Shown piece after piece: positions 6,626-12,071 of a stretch of DNA of 14,368 nucleotides. The notes under the pieces were generated by a model, which worked only from the letters and a program-made list of their open reading frames with translations, made no database searches and was not told where the DNA came from. Location: NCBI GenBank assembly GCA_023665245.1, contig JAMPEH010000044.1, positions 1-14,368 of the forward strand, given 5' to 3'. This stretch comes from Muribaculaceae bacterium (lineage in GTDB: Bacteria; Pseudomonadota; Alphaproteobacteria; Rs-D84). Positions within the stretch are counted from its first letter, which is position 1, and each line of letters starts with the position of its first letter. A program made the position numbers and the translations under genes.

Positions 6626-7771
6626 ATGCGAAAGCACTGCAAAATCATGTTGCTGCTCGCCGCATTGCTGGCGCTTTGCCTTGCAGGCTGCGGCGTGAAT
6701 ATCACCTCGGTCGGGCTGCCCACCGAACAGGAGGTCATCAAGGGCGAAACCTTGCAGCTTGCCGTGAGTTACGGCGTGGAGGACGAGGCCACCGAGGAAA
6801 AAATCGCCCAGGCTGCCGAAAAGCTGGCACTTGAGTGGACCAGCAGCGACGAGGCGGTTGTCACGGTAGACGAGACCGGGCTGGTAACTGCGGTGGCTGC
6901 CGGGCAGGCCGACGTCACGGTCAGCGTCAAGGACGGGAACCTTTCCAGCACCTGCCGCGTGACGGTGACCGTGCCGCTGGAACGCATGGAGGTTGCCGAA
7001 AGCCTGTCACTTATCATCAACCTTGAGGAAAGCGCTCCCCTTGCCGTCACCCTGTACCCCGCCGACGCGACCGACGTTGCGCTGGTGTACGAATCCAGTG
7101 ACGAATCGGTTGCCACGGTGGATGCCGACGGTACGGTTCACGCGGTTGGAAACGGCGAATGCGCCGTCACGGCCCGGGCCGTATCGGCCAACGGCCCGGG
7201 CGAAACAAAGGAAACGGAAACCGTTGTAAAGGTCGACGTAGCTCCTATCTCGATTTCGCTTGAAGATGCGACTTTGACCATCGGCTATACCGGCTCTCTT
7301 GAAGTAGCTGTCGAGGGCGATGGACTCACCGTCGGAGAAACTTTTACATGGGCGTCGAGTGACTCCGCTATCGTTGAGGTCGACGAAAACGGCGGCATTA
7401 AGGGTGTCGCTCTTGGCTCTGCGACCGTGACTGTGAGCAACGAGATTGGCCAGTCCGCGACTTGCACTGTTACCGTGAAAAACATCGTCTGCGCTTACTG
7501 CGGTGCGGAGGGACACGGTTCGGGAAACTGCCCGGTGAAGGCGGCTGATGAGGCCGAGGCAGCGCGGCAGGCTGCCGCAGCCGCAGCTCAGGCTGCTGCC
7601 GCAGCGAGTGGTGGCGGAGGTTCTTCGGGTTATGAGAATAACGGTCAGGGCGGCGGAACGTCCGGTGGCTCTGGCACAATTGAGATTGTTCCCGGCGGAA
7701 ATCAAACGATAATGGGCGGTGGTGTTATGGATGGCCCAAACGAAAACGGTAGTGTGGTCCCGAATCTGTGA
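6626..7771 (+). CDS. Lipoprotein with three Ig-like (BIG2) repeats and a CCHC zinc-knuckle motif
   Basis: A 381-residue exported lipoprotein; the ATG at 6626 has GGGAGG at 6613-6618. Residues 1-22 are a signal peptide ending in the lipobox LAGC (Cys22). Three BIG2-type Ig-like repeats follow at about 25-116, 117-204 and 207-285, each with the usual WTSSDEAVVTVDETGLVTAV-like core. After them comes a C-x2-C-x4-H-x4-C motif (C289, C292, H297, C302), identical in spacing to retroviral zinc knuckles, then a charged helix, an Ala-rich stretch (314-327) and a Gly/Ser-rich tail. BIG2 domains usually serve adhesion or cell-surface assembly. It has its own promoter and looks like cargo rather than transfer machinery. 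The knuckle on the outside of the cell is odd; metal binding is unproven. Confidence 0.87.
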   Translation: MRKHCKIMLLLAALLALCLAGCGVNITSVGLPTEQEVIKGETLQLAVSYGVEDEATEEKIAQAAEKLALEWTSSDEAVVTVDETGLVTAVAAGQADVTVSVKDGNLSSTCRVTVTVPLERMEVAESLSLIINLEESAPLAVTLYPADATDVALVYESSDESVATVDADGTVHAVGNGECAVTARAVSANGPGETKETETVVKVDVAPISISLEDATLTIGYTGSLEVAVEGDGLTVGETFTWASSDSAIVEVDENGGIKGVALGSATVTVSNEIGQSATCTVTVKNIVCAYCGAEGHGSGNCPVKAADEAEAARQAAAAAAQAAAAASGGGGSSGYENNGQGGGTSGGSGTIEIVPGGNQTIMGGGVMDGPNENGSVVPNL

Positions 7772-7795
7772 GATGGCATAGCGGCTTATGCGCCG

Positions 7796-7877
7796 CAAGC
7801 CTTTCGGGGGCTTGTCCTGAGAAATGGAGGGGGAAATTTGGGGACGGTTCCTTTTTTCAAAGGGCCGCCCCCTTTTT
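7796..7877 (+). terminator. Candidate terminator hairpins after the lipoprotein gene
   Basis: Two hairpins follow the stop codon. CAAGCC (7796-7801) pairs with GGCTTG (7809-7814) without a T-run. AAAGGG (7859-7864) pairs with CCCTTT (7870-7875) and runs into a short T-tract. The second is the better intrinsic terminator and overlaps the REP-like motif at 7841. Confidence 0.45.
7841..7862 (+). repeat. REP-like GGGACGG...TTTTTT motif, second copy
   Basis: GGGACGGTTCCTTTTTT at 7841-7857 resembles GGGACGGGACGTTTTTT at 6492-6508, immediately after the RAYT stop codon. Motifs of this GGGACGGTTC type are common near Y1 transposases in Firmicutes. The two copies bracket the lipoprotein gene. Neither forms a long hairpin by itself. 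Confidence 0.45.
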
Positions 7878-7880
7878 GGT

Positions 7881-8052
7881 GCCTTTTCCTTGATGTATAC
7901 ATTTCAAAAGTAAAGAGCAAGCAAACAAAGGACGGCGTGATAAGGCAAAGCCTGCTTCGCGCCGTTCTCTTTGCAACAATGACAGTGCGTTGGGTAGTTG
8001 CCGAATGCACTGTCTTTCTGTGTCAACTGCTTCTCAGCCACGAAAGCCTTTC
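7881..8052 (+). other. Gene-free hairpin-rich spacer
   Basis: No gene is supported here. It holds a palindrome ATGTATACAT (7893-7902), a long imperfect hairpin with ACGGCG (7932-7937) pairing with CGCCGT (7960-7965) and weaker outer pairs, and a perfect 8-bp stem GACAGTGC (7981-7988) with GCACTGTC (8007-8014). These could mark a small structured RNA or a single-strand origin; no promoter was convincing. Confidence 0.4.
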
Positions 8053-8329
8053 AAAAAATTTTTTTCGTTTTTGTAAAATTTTTCCTCAGAGGTGGAGATA
8101 ATACACATAGAGGCCGGAGAGCCAGGCCGTTCCGCCACCGCCAAAGGGGAGCCGAAAAAATTTTTCGTTTTTGTAAAATTTTTCCTCAGAGGTGGAGATA
8201 ATACACATAGAGGCCGGAGGGCCAAGCCGCTCCGCCACCGCCAAAGGGGAGCCGAAAAATTTTTTCGCTTTTTGTAAAATTTTTCCTCAGAGGCGGAGAT
8301 AATACACATAGAGGCCGGAGAGCCGGGCC
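8053..8329 (+). repeat. 100-bp minisatellite, about 2.7 tandem units
   Basis: Full units begin at 8084 and 8184, with partial units before (8053-8083) and after (8285-8329); spacing is 100 then 101 bp. Each unit joins an A/T-rich palindrome of the form CGAAAAAATTTTTCG to a conserved core (CCTCAGAGGTGGAGATAATA) and a GC-rich part containing GGCC inverted pairs. Units differ by a few substitutions and one insertion. The unit length is not divisible by three and shifts frame, so the frames running through it are not genes. The array ends directly at the 5' region of the next coding unit. Confidence 0.88.
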
Positions 8330-8370
8330 ATGATTTTCATTCGTACATATTCAGAAAGGAGGACAGGGTT

Positions 8371-8445
8371 ATGTGTACTTATTGCCACCTGTGGGCAAGA
8401 AGTCCCCCCCCCCCCGAAAAAGGCGCACTTCTATCCGGAAAATAA
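8371..8445 (+). CDS. Possible 24-residue leader peptide ending after a C12 tract
   Basis: An ATG at 8371 has a strong ribosome site (AAAGGAGGAC about 7 bases upstream) and encodes MCTYCHLWARS, then four Pro codons made by the C12 run (8404-8415), then a short tail and TAA. With one C fewer the same start would read straight into the downstream protein frame. It could be a leader peptide, the true N-terminus of a phase-variable protein, or a decayed gene start. A homopolymer sequencing error must also be considered. Confidence 0.4.
   Translation: MCTYCHLWARSPPPPEKGALLSGK
8404..8415 (+). repeat. Homopolymeric C12 tract
   Basis: Twelve consecutive C bases sit between a ribosome-site-equipped ATG (8371) and the main downstream frame. 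Such tracts mutate by slippage in replication. The frames before and after differ by one base, so a change in length would switch an N-terminal extension on or off. Confidence 0.85.
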
Positions 8446-8463
8446 AAATATCAAGTTAAAAAA

Positions 8464-8599
8464 GGAGGGCCTTACCATGCCAGCTATTTTCGTCCGAACA
8501 AAAACACATCAAGCTAAAGAAACGGAGGACCTTACCATGCCAGTTATTTCCACCAAAACACAAACAAACCAGGTTGAAGAAAAGGAGGACCTTACTATG
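8464..8599 (+). promoter_or_regulatory. Three tandem ribosome-site/ATG signals in 60-bp repeats
   Basis: The block GGAGG(G/A)CCTTAC(C/T)ATG recurs at 8464-8479, 8524-8539 and 8584-8599, exactly 60 bases apart, so all three ATGs are in one frame. The initiation block is more conserved than the codons between, which differ mostly at amino-acid-changing positions. Any of the three could start translation of the downstream protein. Confidence 0.75.
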
Positions 8600-9223
8600 T
8601 TGTTAGTCTATCAGAAAACCGTGAACGAATTGGAGAACCTCAGCTCTGGCGCGAAAGTATCCCCGCGTGCACTGACCTGCGAAGAAGGCATTGCGGCAAA
8701 GATTCATGCTGTCGAAAGCCAGCAGGATGCCGTTTCCAATGAAAACTTCTTGAAAGCCGCAATGTGCTGGTACATGGGCCTTGTCCAAGCGGCGTACTCT
8801 TTTGTGGAGGAAGCCCCGGAGAGATTCGAGCTTGACCTTGAAGACGAAGCGCTGCCGGAAACCATCATGATTCAGGATGGGCTGGAAATGCTCGATGCTC
8901 TTGACGAATGCTGGCAGCGCAATGTCTGCGGCAGGCGTGTTCCGGAGCAGGCAGGGGAGGACGAGATGCTTCCGTTTGAAAAGGTGATTCACGAGGAGCT
9001 TGACAAAGCCCTGACCTCTATCGCGGCCCGGCGAAACAGTCTTGAAAACAAGATGGCGTTTGAGATGGGCCGTTTCAGCGCTCTGCTCAATATGGCAGAA
9101 TGGAACTGTGACCGCAACGGCATGGATTTGCAGCGCGACTTCCCCGCCTGCTATAATTCGCTTGTGGAGATTGCGGAGTTTCTGACCGCCGTGGACGGCA
9201 TCTGGTGCAATCACTTCGCCTAA
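8477..9223 (+). CDS. Hypothetical acidic, mostly helical protein with repeated N-terminus
   Basis: The frame gives 248 residues from the ATG at 8477, or 228 and 208 residues from equally well-equipped ATGs at 8537 and 8597; it is also open back to 8330. From 8477 the N-terminus has 20-residue repeats (MP-A/V-I...TKT...Q...ED-LT). The conserved body probably begins at 8597 with MLLVYQKTVNELENLSSG, and is Glu/Asp-rich and helical, with several Cys and Trp residues (CWYMGLVQAAYSFVEEAPE; WNCDRNGMDLQRD). No known domain is recognised. It lies between the 100-bp minisatellite and a strong terminator and forms its own unit. Function is unknown; the multiple starts suggest dosage or isoform control or repeat expansion. 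Confidence 0.75.
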   Translation: MPAIFVRTKTHQAKETEDLTMPVISTKTQTNQVEEKEDLTMLLVYQKTVNELENLSSGAKVSPRALTCEEGIAAKIHAVESQQDAVSNENFLKAAMCWYMGLVQAAYSFVEEAPERFELDLEDEALPETIMIQDGLEMLDALDECWQRNVCGRRVPEQAGEDEMLPFEKVIHEELDKALTSIAARRNSLENKMAFEMGRFSALLNMAEWNCDRNGMDLQRDFPACYNSLVEIAEFLTAVDGIWCNHFA

Positions 9224-9258
9224 AACCGCCCCTTGATACTTAAGGCTGTTCTGCTCTG

Positions 9259-9300
9259 AAATGCGGCGCGGTCAAGCAACGCTTGATCTGCGCCGCATTT
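9259..9300. terminator. Strong intrinsic terminator between convergent genes
   Basis: AAATGCGGCGC (9259-9269) pairs perfectly with GCGCCGCATTT (9290-9300), with inner TCAAGC/GCTTGA pairing. A T-rich run follows on the plus strand and an A-run precedes, so it can stop transcription from either side. It lies 36 bases after the stop of the gene ending at 9223. Confidence 0.85.
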
Positions 9301-9360
9301 TATATTTTCAACTGCCTTTTCTGAAATTGAATGTGCACGCTCAAAAAATGTGCTGCCATA

Positions 9361-9396
9361 CAAGAGGCCGGATGCTCTCGCACCCGGCCCCTCTTG
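9361..9396 (-). terminator. Hairpin at the 3' end of the SprT-like gene
   Basis: CAAGAGG (9361-9367) pairs with CCTCTTG (9390-9396), and inner CCGG pairs with CCGG. It starts one base past the stop codon of the minus-strand gene. A T-run appears only about 14 bases later, so it may be a processing or stability hairpin rather than a full terminator. Confidence 0.45.
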
Positions 9397-9397
9397 T

Positions 9398-10045
9398 TTA
9401 CACTTCCTGCATCATTTCGTCACAGTCAGCGCATTTGATATGAACGGTTCTGGTTGCCCGAACGCTGGCCTTGCAGCAGGGGCATTGATACTTCCGATGG
9501 TGGCTGCCGCCGCCCGCTTTGCCGGTGACTGCCGGGCCGCTTGTGTTTCCGCTGCCTGTGCCTCTTGGCGTGTAGGCAAGCTCAATGCGGTTCATGCAAA
9601 TGTCCTGCCAGCCCTGTTCAATAATGAAGTCGCAAAGGGCCTCGGTCGGCTCGGTGATACTCCAGCCAATGAGCGGGTCATAACTGATTGCGAGGTCCCG
9701 TGCCTGTGCCGCGTAAAGGAAGCGCTTGTTGTGATAGGCCCCGCCCCTGCTCGTATCCTTTACACCGGTTTGCAGATTCCAGAGGTGCACGCATTCATGC
9801 AGCATAGTGGCAACGATGTTTTCAATCGGCCTGTCAAGCGTCCCCGCCCCGATGTTCAGCTCGTGCCGGTTTTCTTCGCCGCGCCGCCACGATTTTGCAA
9901 CCGTTACATGGCCGTATGCTCTGGGGGTTGACTGGATTGTAACAATCGGTTCCTCCAGCTTTCCCTCAAAATAGCGGTCGTTCAGCGCCCGGAAAATTTT
10001 TTCGAGATACCCCGCTGCCCGTGAAGTCTTAACAGTTTCTTTCAT
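9398..10045 (-). CDS. SprT-like zinc metalloprotease-fold protein with C-terminal zinc ribbon
   Basis: A 215-residue product from the ATG at 10045; the frame is open to 10273, but upstream codons lie in a hairpin-rich non-coding stretch and the domain begins at YLEKIFRALNDRYFEGKL. It has the SprT signature HECVH (83-87) with His105 (YHNKRF) as likely third zinc ligand, and a zinc ribbon with CPCC (188-191) and CADC (205-208). SprT/Spartan proteins cleave or bind proteins crosslinked to DNA, so a role in handling covalent Rep-DNA or integrase-DNA adducts is tempting but speculative. It is the only minus-strand gene of the element in the window, convergent with the unknown gene ending at 9223. 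Only a weak GAGG lies upstream of the ATG. Confidence 0.85.
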   Translation of the reverse strand: MKETVKTSRAAGYLEKIFRALNDRYFEGKLEEPIVTIQSTPRAYGHVTVAKSWRRGEENRHELNIGAGTLDRPIENIVATMLHECVHLWNLQTGVKDTSRGGAYHNKRFLYAAQARDLAISYDPLIGWSITEPTEALCDFIIEQGWQDICMNRIELAYTPRGTGSGNTSGPAVTGKAGGGSHHRKYQCPCCKASVRATRTVHIKCADCDEMMQEV

Positions 10046-10357
10046 GCTTGCTTGCCTCGCTTTCTCAAAATTCAAATTCCAGATTCCCGGGGAATCTAAA
10101 ATTGGGCTTCCGCCGCAATCAGCCAAGCAAGCCGTGTGAAAATCAGTGTCAAGACACCGTGGAATAAAGCGCAGGTGGCTCGGAGCGCAGCGTAGAGACA
10201 CCGAGCATTTATGCCGCGAAAGGTCTTGAAACTGATTCTCGCGCGGCTTAAAATTTTGTGGGGCGGAGGCCAAAGCAAGAAAAATTGTGTCGCAAAGTGC
10301 AGATACTTTAACCAGAAATCGGAATTATATTCCACACATGGAAAGGAGTATCACGCA
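10046..10357. other. Gene-free region with several inverted repeats
   Basis: No gene is supported in this divergent intergenic stretch. It holds a near-palindrome AGATTCCCGGGGAATCT (10081-10097), GTGTC/GACAC (10146-10150/10153-10157), GCTCGG/CCGAGC (10178-10183/10201-10206), and the dispersed TCGCAAAG motif at 10281-10310. It should contain the promoters for the SprT-like gene (minus) and the integrase unit (plus), but no consensus promoter is clear. Confidence 0.45.
10281..10310 (+). repeat. Element-wide TCGCAAAG motif, right dispersed copy
   Basis: Nearly the same as 506-538 (AAAATTGTG, TCGCAAAG, AGATACTTT). It is located 48 bases upstream of the small gene at 10358 and so upstream of the integrase unit. 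Same orientation as the left copies. Confidence 0.6.
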
Positions 10358-10552
10358 ATGTACTTACAAACACACAGGAGGCTTGCATTTTTGCCCTGCC
10401 CGGGTTATGATGGAATTGCCCAAACAAAAATGCGGCACATCCGGCCTGCCAGAGGCAAGCACAGATGCGCCGCATACAAACGCAAGGATATGGAAGGAGG
10501 CCAATATGAATGGCTGGTGCCTGAAAGGGAGCTTGATTTATGGCATCAGTAA
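10358..10552 (+). CDS. Small hypothetical basic protein upstream of integrase
   Basis: A 64-residue frame starting at the ATG at 10358 with AAAGGAG (10342-10348) upstream and ending 13 bases inside the integrase gene, which implies translational coupling. The product is Arg/Lys-rich (ARGKHRCAAYKRKD) with an acidic C-terminal end. It has no clear helix-turn-helix and I do not recognise a family. Small genes directly before an integrase are often excisionases or regulators, but that is position only. Another frame is open through the same bases; I prefer this one because of its ribosome site. Confidence 0.5.
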   Translation: MYLQTHRRLAFLPCPGYDGIAQTKMRHIRPARGKHRCAAYKRKDMEGGQYEWLVPERELDLWHQ

Positions 10553-10568
10553 AATTGTACCGCGATAA
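10506..10568 (+). CDS. Possible 20-residue overlapping leader peptide of integrase
   Basis: A strong ribosome site (GAAGGAGG at 10493-10500) stands 5 bases before the ATG at 10506, which encodes MNGWCLKGSLIYGISKIVPR and stops at 10568. It overlaps both the 64-residue frame and the first 29 bases of the integrase gene. Translating it would compete with or couple to integrase initiation. The signal is clear but expression is unproven. Confidence 0.3.
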   Translation: MNGWCLKGSLIYGISKIVPR

Positions 10569-11751
10569 GAACGGCGTAGTAAAGTCAATTCAGATTCGTG
10601 TGTTTCGCGGTAAAGATGAGACAGGAAAGCATCTTTCCCCTTATCAAAAATCTGTCAGTGTTCCTGCTGGCACATCGGAACGGCAGCTTGAAAAGCTTGT
10701 GCAAAGGGAAACGGTCTTGTTTGAAGAAGCCTGTAAATCCGGGCAAATGGATTGCAGCAAAATTTTGTTCCGCGATTTTGCCAAACAGGCTATGGAAACA
10801 AAGGCTGTTTCCGGAGTTGCCAAAAGCACGTTGTCTCATTACCAGAATATGCTGGACAACCGGATTTTGCCGAGGTTTGGTTATATGAAAGTGCGGGACA
10901 TCAGCGGTATCATGCTTGACCGGTTTTATCGGGAAATGATAACCACCGGTCAAAACAAGAAAACCGGAAAGCCTCTTTCCCCCAAAACCGTGCTGGAGTA
11001 TCACCGCTTGCTGTCCACAATTTTTGCTCTGGCAAGGAAACAGCATATCATCTTACACAATCCTGCCGAGGATGCCACACCGCCCACTTCCGCAAGAACG
11101 ATACCCAACTATTTCCAGCCAGAGCAGCTTGCAAAGATTCGTGACGCTTTTGACAAAGAGCCAATCCGTTGGAAGCTGATGGGAAATCTTCTGATGCTTT
11201 ACGGCGACCGGCGAAGTGAGTTTGCAGGCATCCGTTGCTCGGACATCGACTTTAACCGTCATATCCTCACCCTGCGAGGCAGCGTTTTGTACAATCCCCA
11301 GCAGGGCGTTTACGCAAAGGATACCCTGAAAAACGGAAAGAGCCGCGAATTGCTTATGACGGATGAAATTGAAAAGCTGATGCGAGAATATCTTATATGG
11401 CGTGCCGAGGAAAAAGAAAAGTGGGGCGGCAGTTGGGTTGAAAGCGGTTATTTGTTTACCGACACATACGGCAAAATGATGAATCCGGACACTATCACGC
11501 AGTATCTGGACCGCATGAGCAAACGCCTGCAAAAGGATGACCCGACCTTCCCGCATTTGAATCCGCATGCGTTCCGTCACACAGTCGTTTCAAATTTGCT
11601 TGCAAATGGTGTGGACGTGGTGAGTGTGGCAAGCCTTGTGGGAGATGACCCCGCTACTATCACGGCGCATTACGCCCACATTATCACTGACCGTACGCGT
11701 CGGGCAGTGATAACGATGGAAAACATCGTCAGAGGGCAGGAATGCGGATAA
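10540..11751 (+). CDS. int: Tyrosine recombinase (phage/ICE-type integrase)
   Basis: A 403-residue site-specific recombinase from the ATG at 10540, with AAAGGGAG at 10524-10531. Domains in order: N-terminal arm-DNA-binding part (about 1-45), a SAM-like core-binding domain (about 75-170, including STLSHYQNMLDNRILPRFG), and the catalytic domain. Catalytic residues visible: Arg224 (GDRRSE), a Lys at 260 or 264, His343-x-x-Arg346 (HAFRH) and nucleophile Tyr378 (TAHYAHI). The usual LGH motif reads VGD, so the second His/Trp position is Asp369. The gene reads toward the 3' end of tRNA-fMet with putative arm sites between them, so it most likely integrated this element there. It overlaps the preceding small gene by 13 bases. 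Confidence 0.93.
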   Translation: MASVKLYRDKNGVVKSIQIRVFRGKDETGKHLSPYQKSVSVPAGTSERQLEKLVQRETVLFEEACKSGQMDCSKILFRDFAKQAMETKAVSGVAKSTLSHYQNMLDNRILPRFGYMKVRDISGIMLDRFYREMITTGQNKKTGKPLSPKTVLEYHRLLSTIFALARKQHIILHNPAEDATPPTSARTIPNYFQPEQLAKIRDAFDKEPIRWKLMGNLLMLYGDRRSEFAGIRCSDIDFNRHILTLRGSVLYNPQQGVYAKDTLKNGKSRELLMTDEIEKLMREYLIWRAEEKEKWGGSWVESGYLFTDTYGKMMNPDTITQYLDRMSKRLQKDDPTFPHLNPHAFRHTVVSNLLANGVDVVSVASLVGDDPATITAHYAHIITDRTRRAVITMENIVRGQECG

Positions 11752-11816
11752 AAATTTTCTTACGGTTCCGGCCCTGAACTCCCGCATGCACCGCCCGTTT
11801 TGGGGGAGTGAACAAC

Positions 11817-11838
11817 GGTGAATAAAAGGTGAATAAAA
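11817..11838 (+). repeat. Tandem 11-bp direct repeats, likely integrase arm-type sites
   Basis: GGTGAATAAAA occurs twice in immediate succession (11817-11827 and 11828-11838), between the end of int and the tRNA. Short direct repeats of this kind beside an integrase gene are typical arm-type binding sites near an attachment site. Binding is inferred. Confidence 0.6.
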
Positions 11839-11855
11839 CCGCCTTAGGGGATTGT

Positions 11856-11902
11856 GCAGGAAAAAGAAAAAGCACGCAAAACCAACGGTTCTACGTGCTT
11901 TT
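11856..11902 (-). terminator. Intrinsic terminator of the tRNA-fMet gene
   Basis: Read on the minus strand, AAAAGCACG (11902-11894) pairs perfectly with CGTGCTTTT (11876-11868) and is followed by a T-rich run down to 11856. It starts just 3 bases after the tRNA CCA end. It lies on the element side of the tRNA, so it is either element-supplied or the crossover is further left. Confidence 0.85.
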
Positions 11903-11904
11903 GG

Positions 11905-11981
<77 letters not shown>

Positions 11982-11984
11982 ATA

Positions 11985-12006
11985 ACAAGCGCCATAAGGC
12001 ACTTGT
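11985..12006 (-). promoter_or_regulatory. Leader hairpin of tRNA-fMet precursor
   Basis: Immediately upstream of the tRNA, ACAAGTGCC and GGCGCTTGT (minus strand) form a 9-bp stem with one G-T pair and a TTAT loop. It could aid 5'-end processing. Confidence 0.4.
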
Positions 12007-12008
12007 TT

Positions 12009-12037
12009 ACAATACCACATCCGGGGCGTCTTGTCAA
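12009..12037 (-). promoter_or_regulatory. Sigma-A promoter for tRNA-fMet
   Basis: On the minus strand a perfect TTGACA (12037-12032) is followed after 17 bases by TATTGT (12014-12009). Transcription would start about 20 bases before the tRNA 5' end. Confidence 0.8.
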
Positions 12038-12071
12038 CACTTTTTTGCGCGAAGCAGCGATTTGAAAAGCC

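Noticed and set aside
6594..6698. ATG at 6594 as lipoprotein start
   Set aside because: It overlaps the -10 box TATAAT and is in another frame; the ATG at 6626 has the ribosome site and the signal peptide.
5682..7863. A complete insertion sequence around the RAYT gene
   Set aside because: No terminal inverted repeats or target duplication are visible, and the gene overlaps the helicase; only loose REP-like motifs occur.
8034..8309. Open frames on both strands through the 100-bp repeats
   Set aside because: The unit length is 100-101 bases, so frames shift between units; products are low-complexity repeats without consistent ribosome sites.
9625..9642. GTCGCAAAGGGCCT, nearly the same as the element-wide TCGCAAAG motif
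   Set aside because: It lies inside the SprT-like coding sequence, where it encodes ordinary family residues, and lacks the flanking AGATACTTT; probably chance.
9350..9931. Plus-strand frame opposite the SprT-like gene
   Set aside because: The minus strand carries HECVH and a zinc ribbon; the plus-strand product has no recognisable features.
10287..10568. Longer GTG-started frame covering the dispersed motif and int start
   Set aside because: It starts inside the TCGCAAAG motif without a ribosome site; only its last 20 codons have a good start signal and are reported separately.
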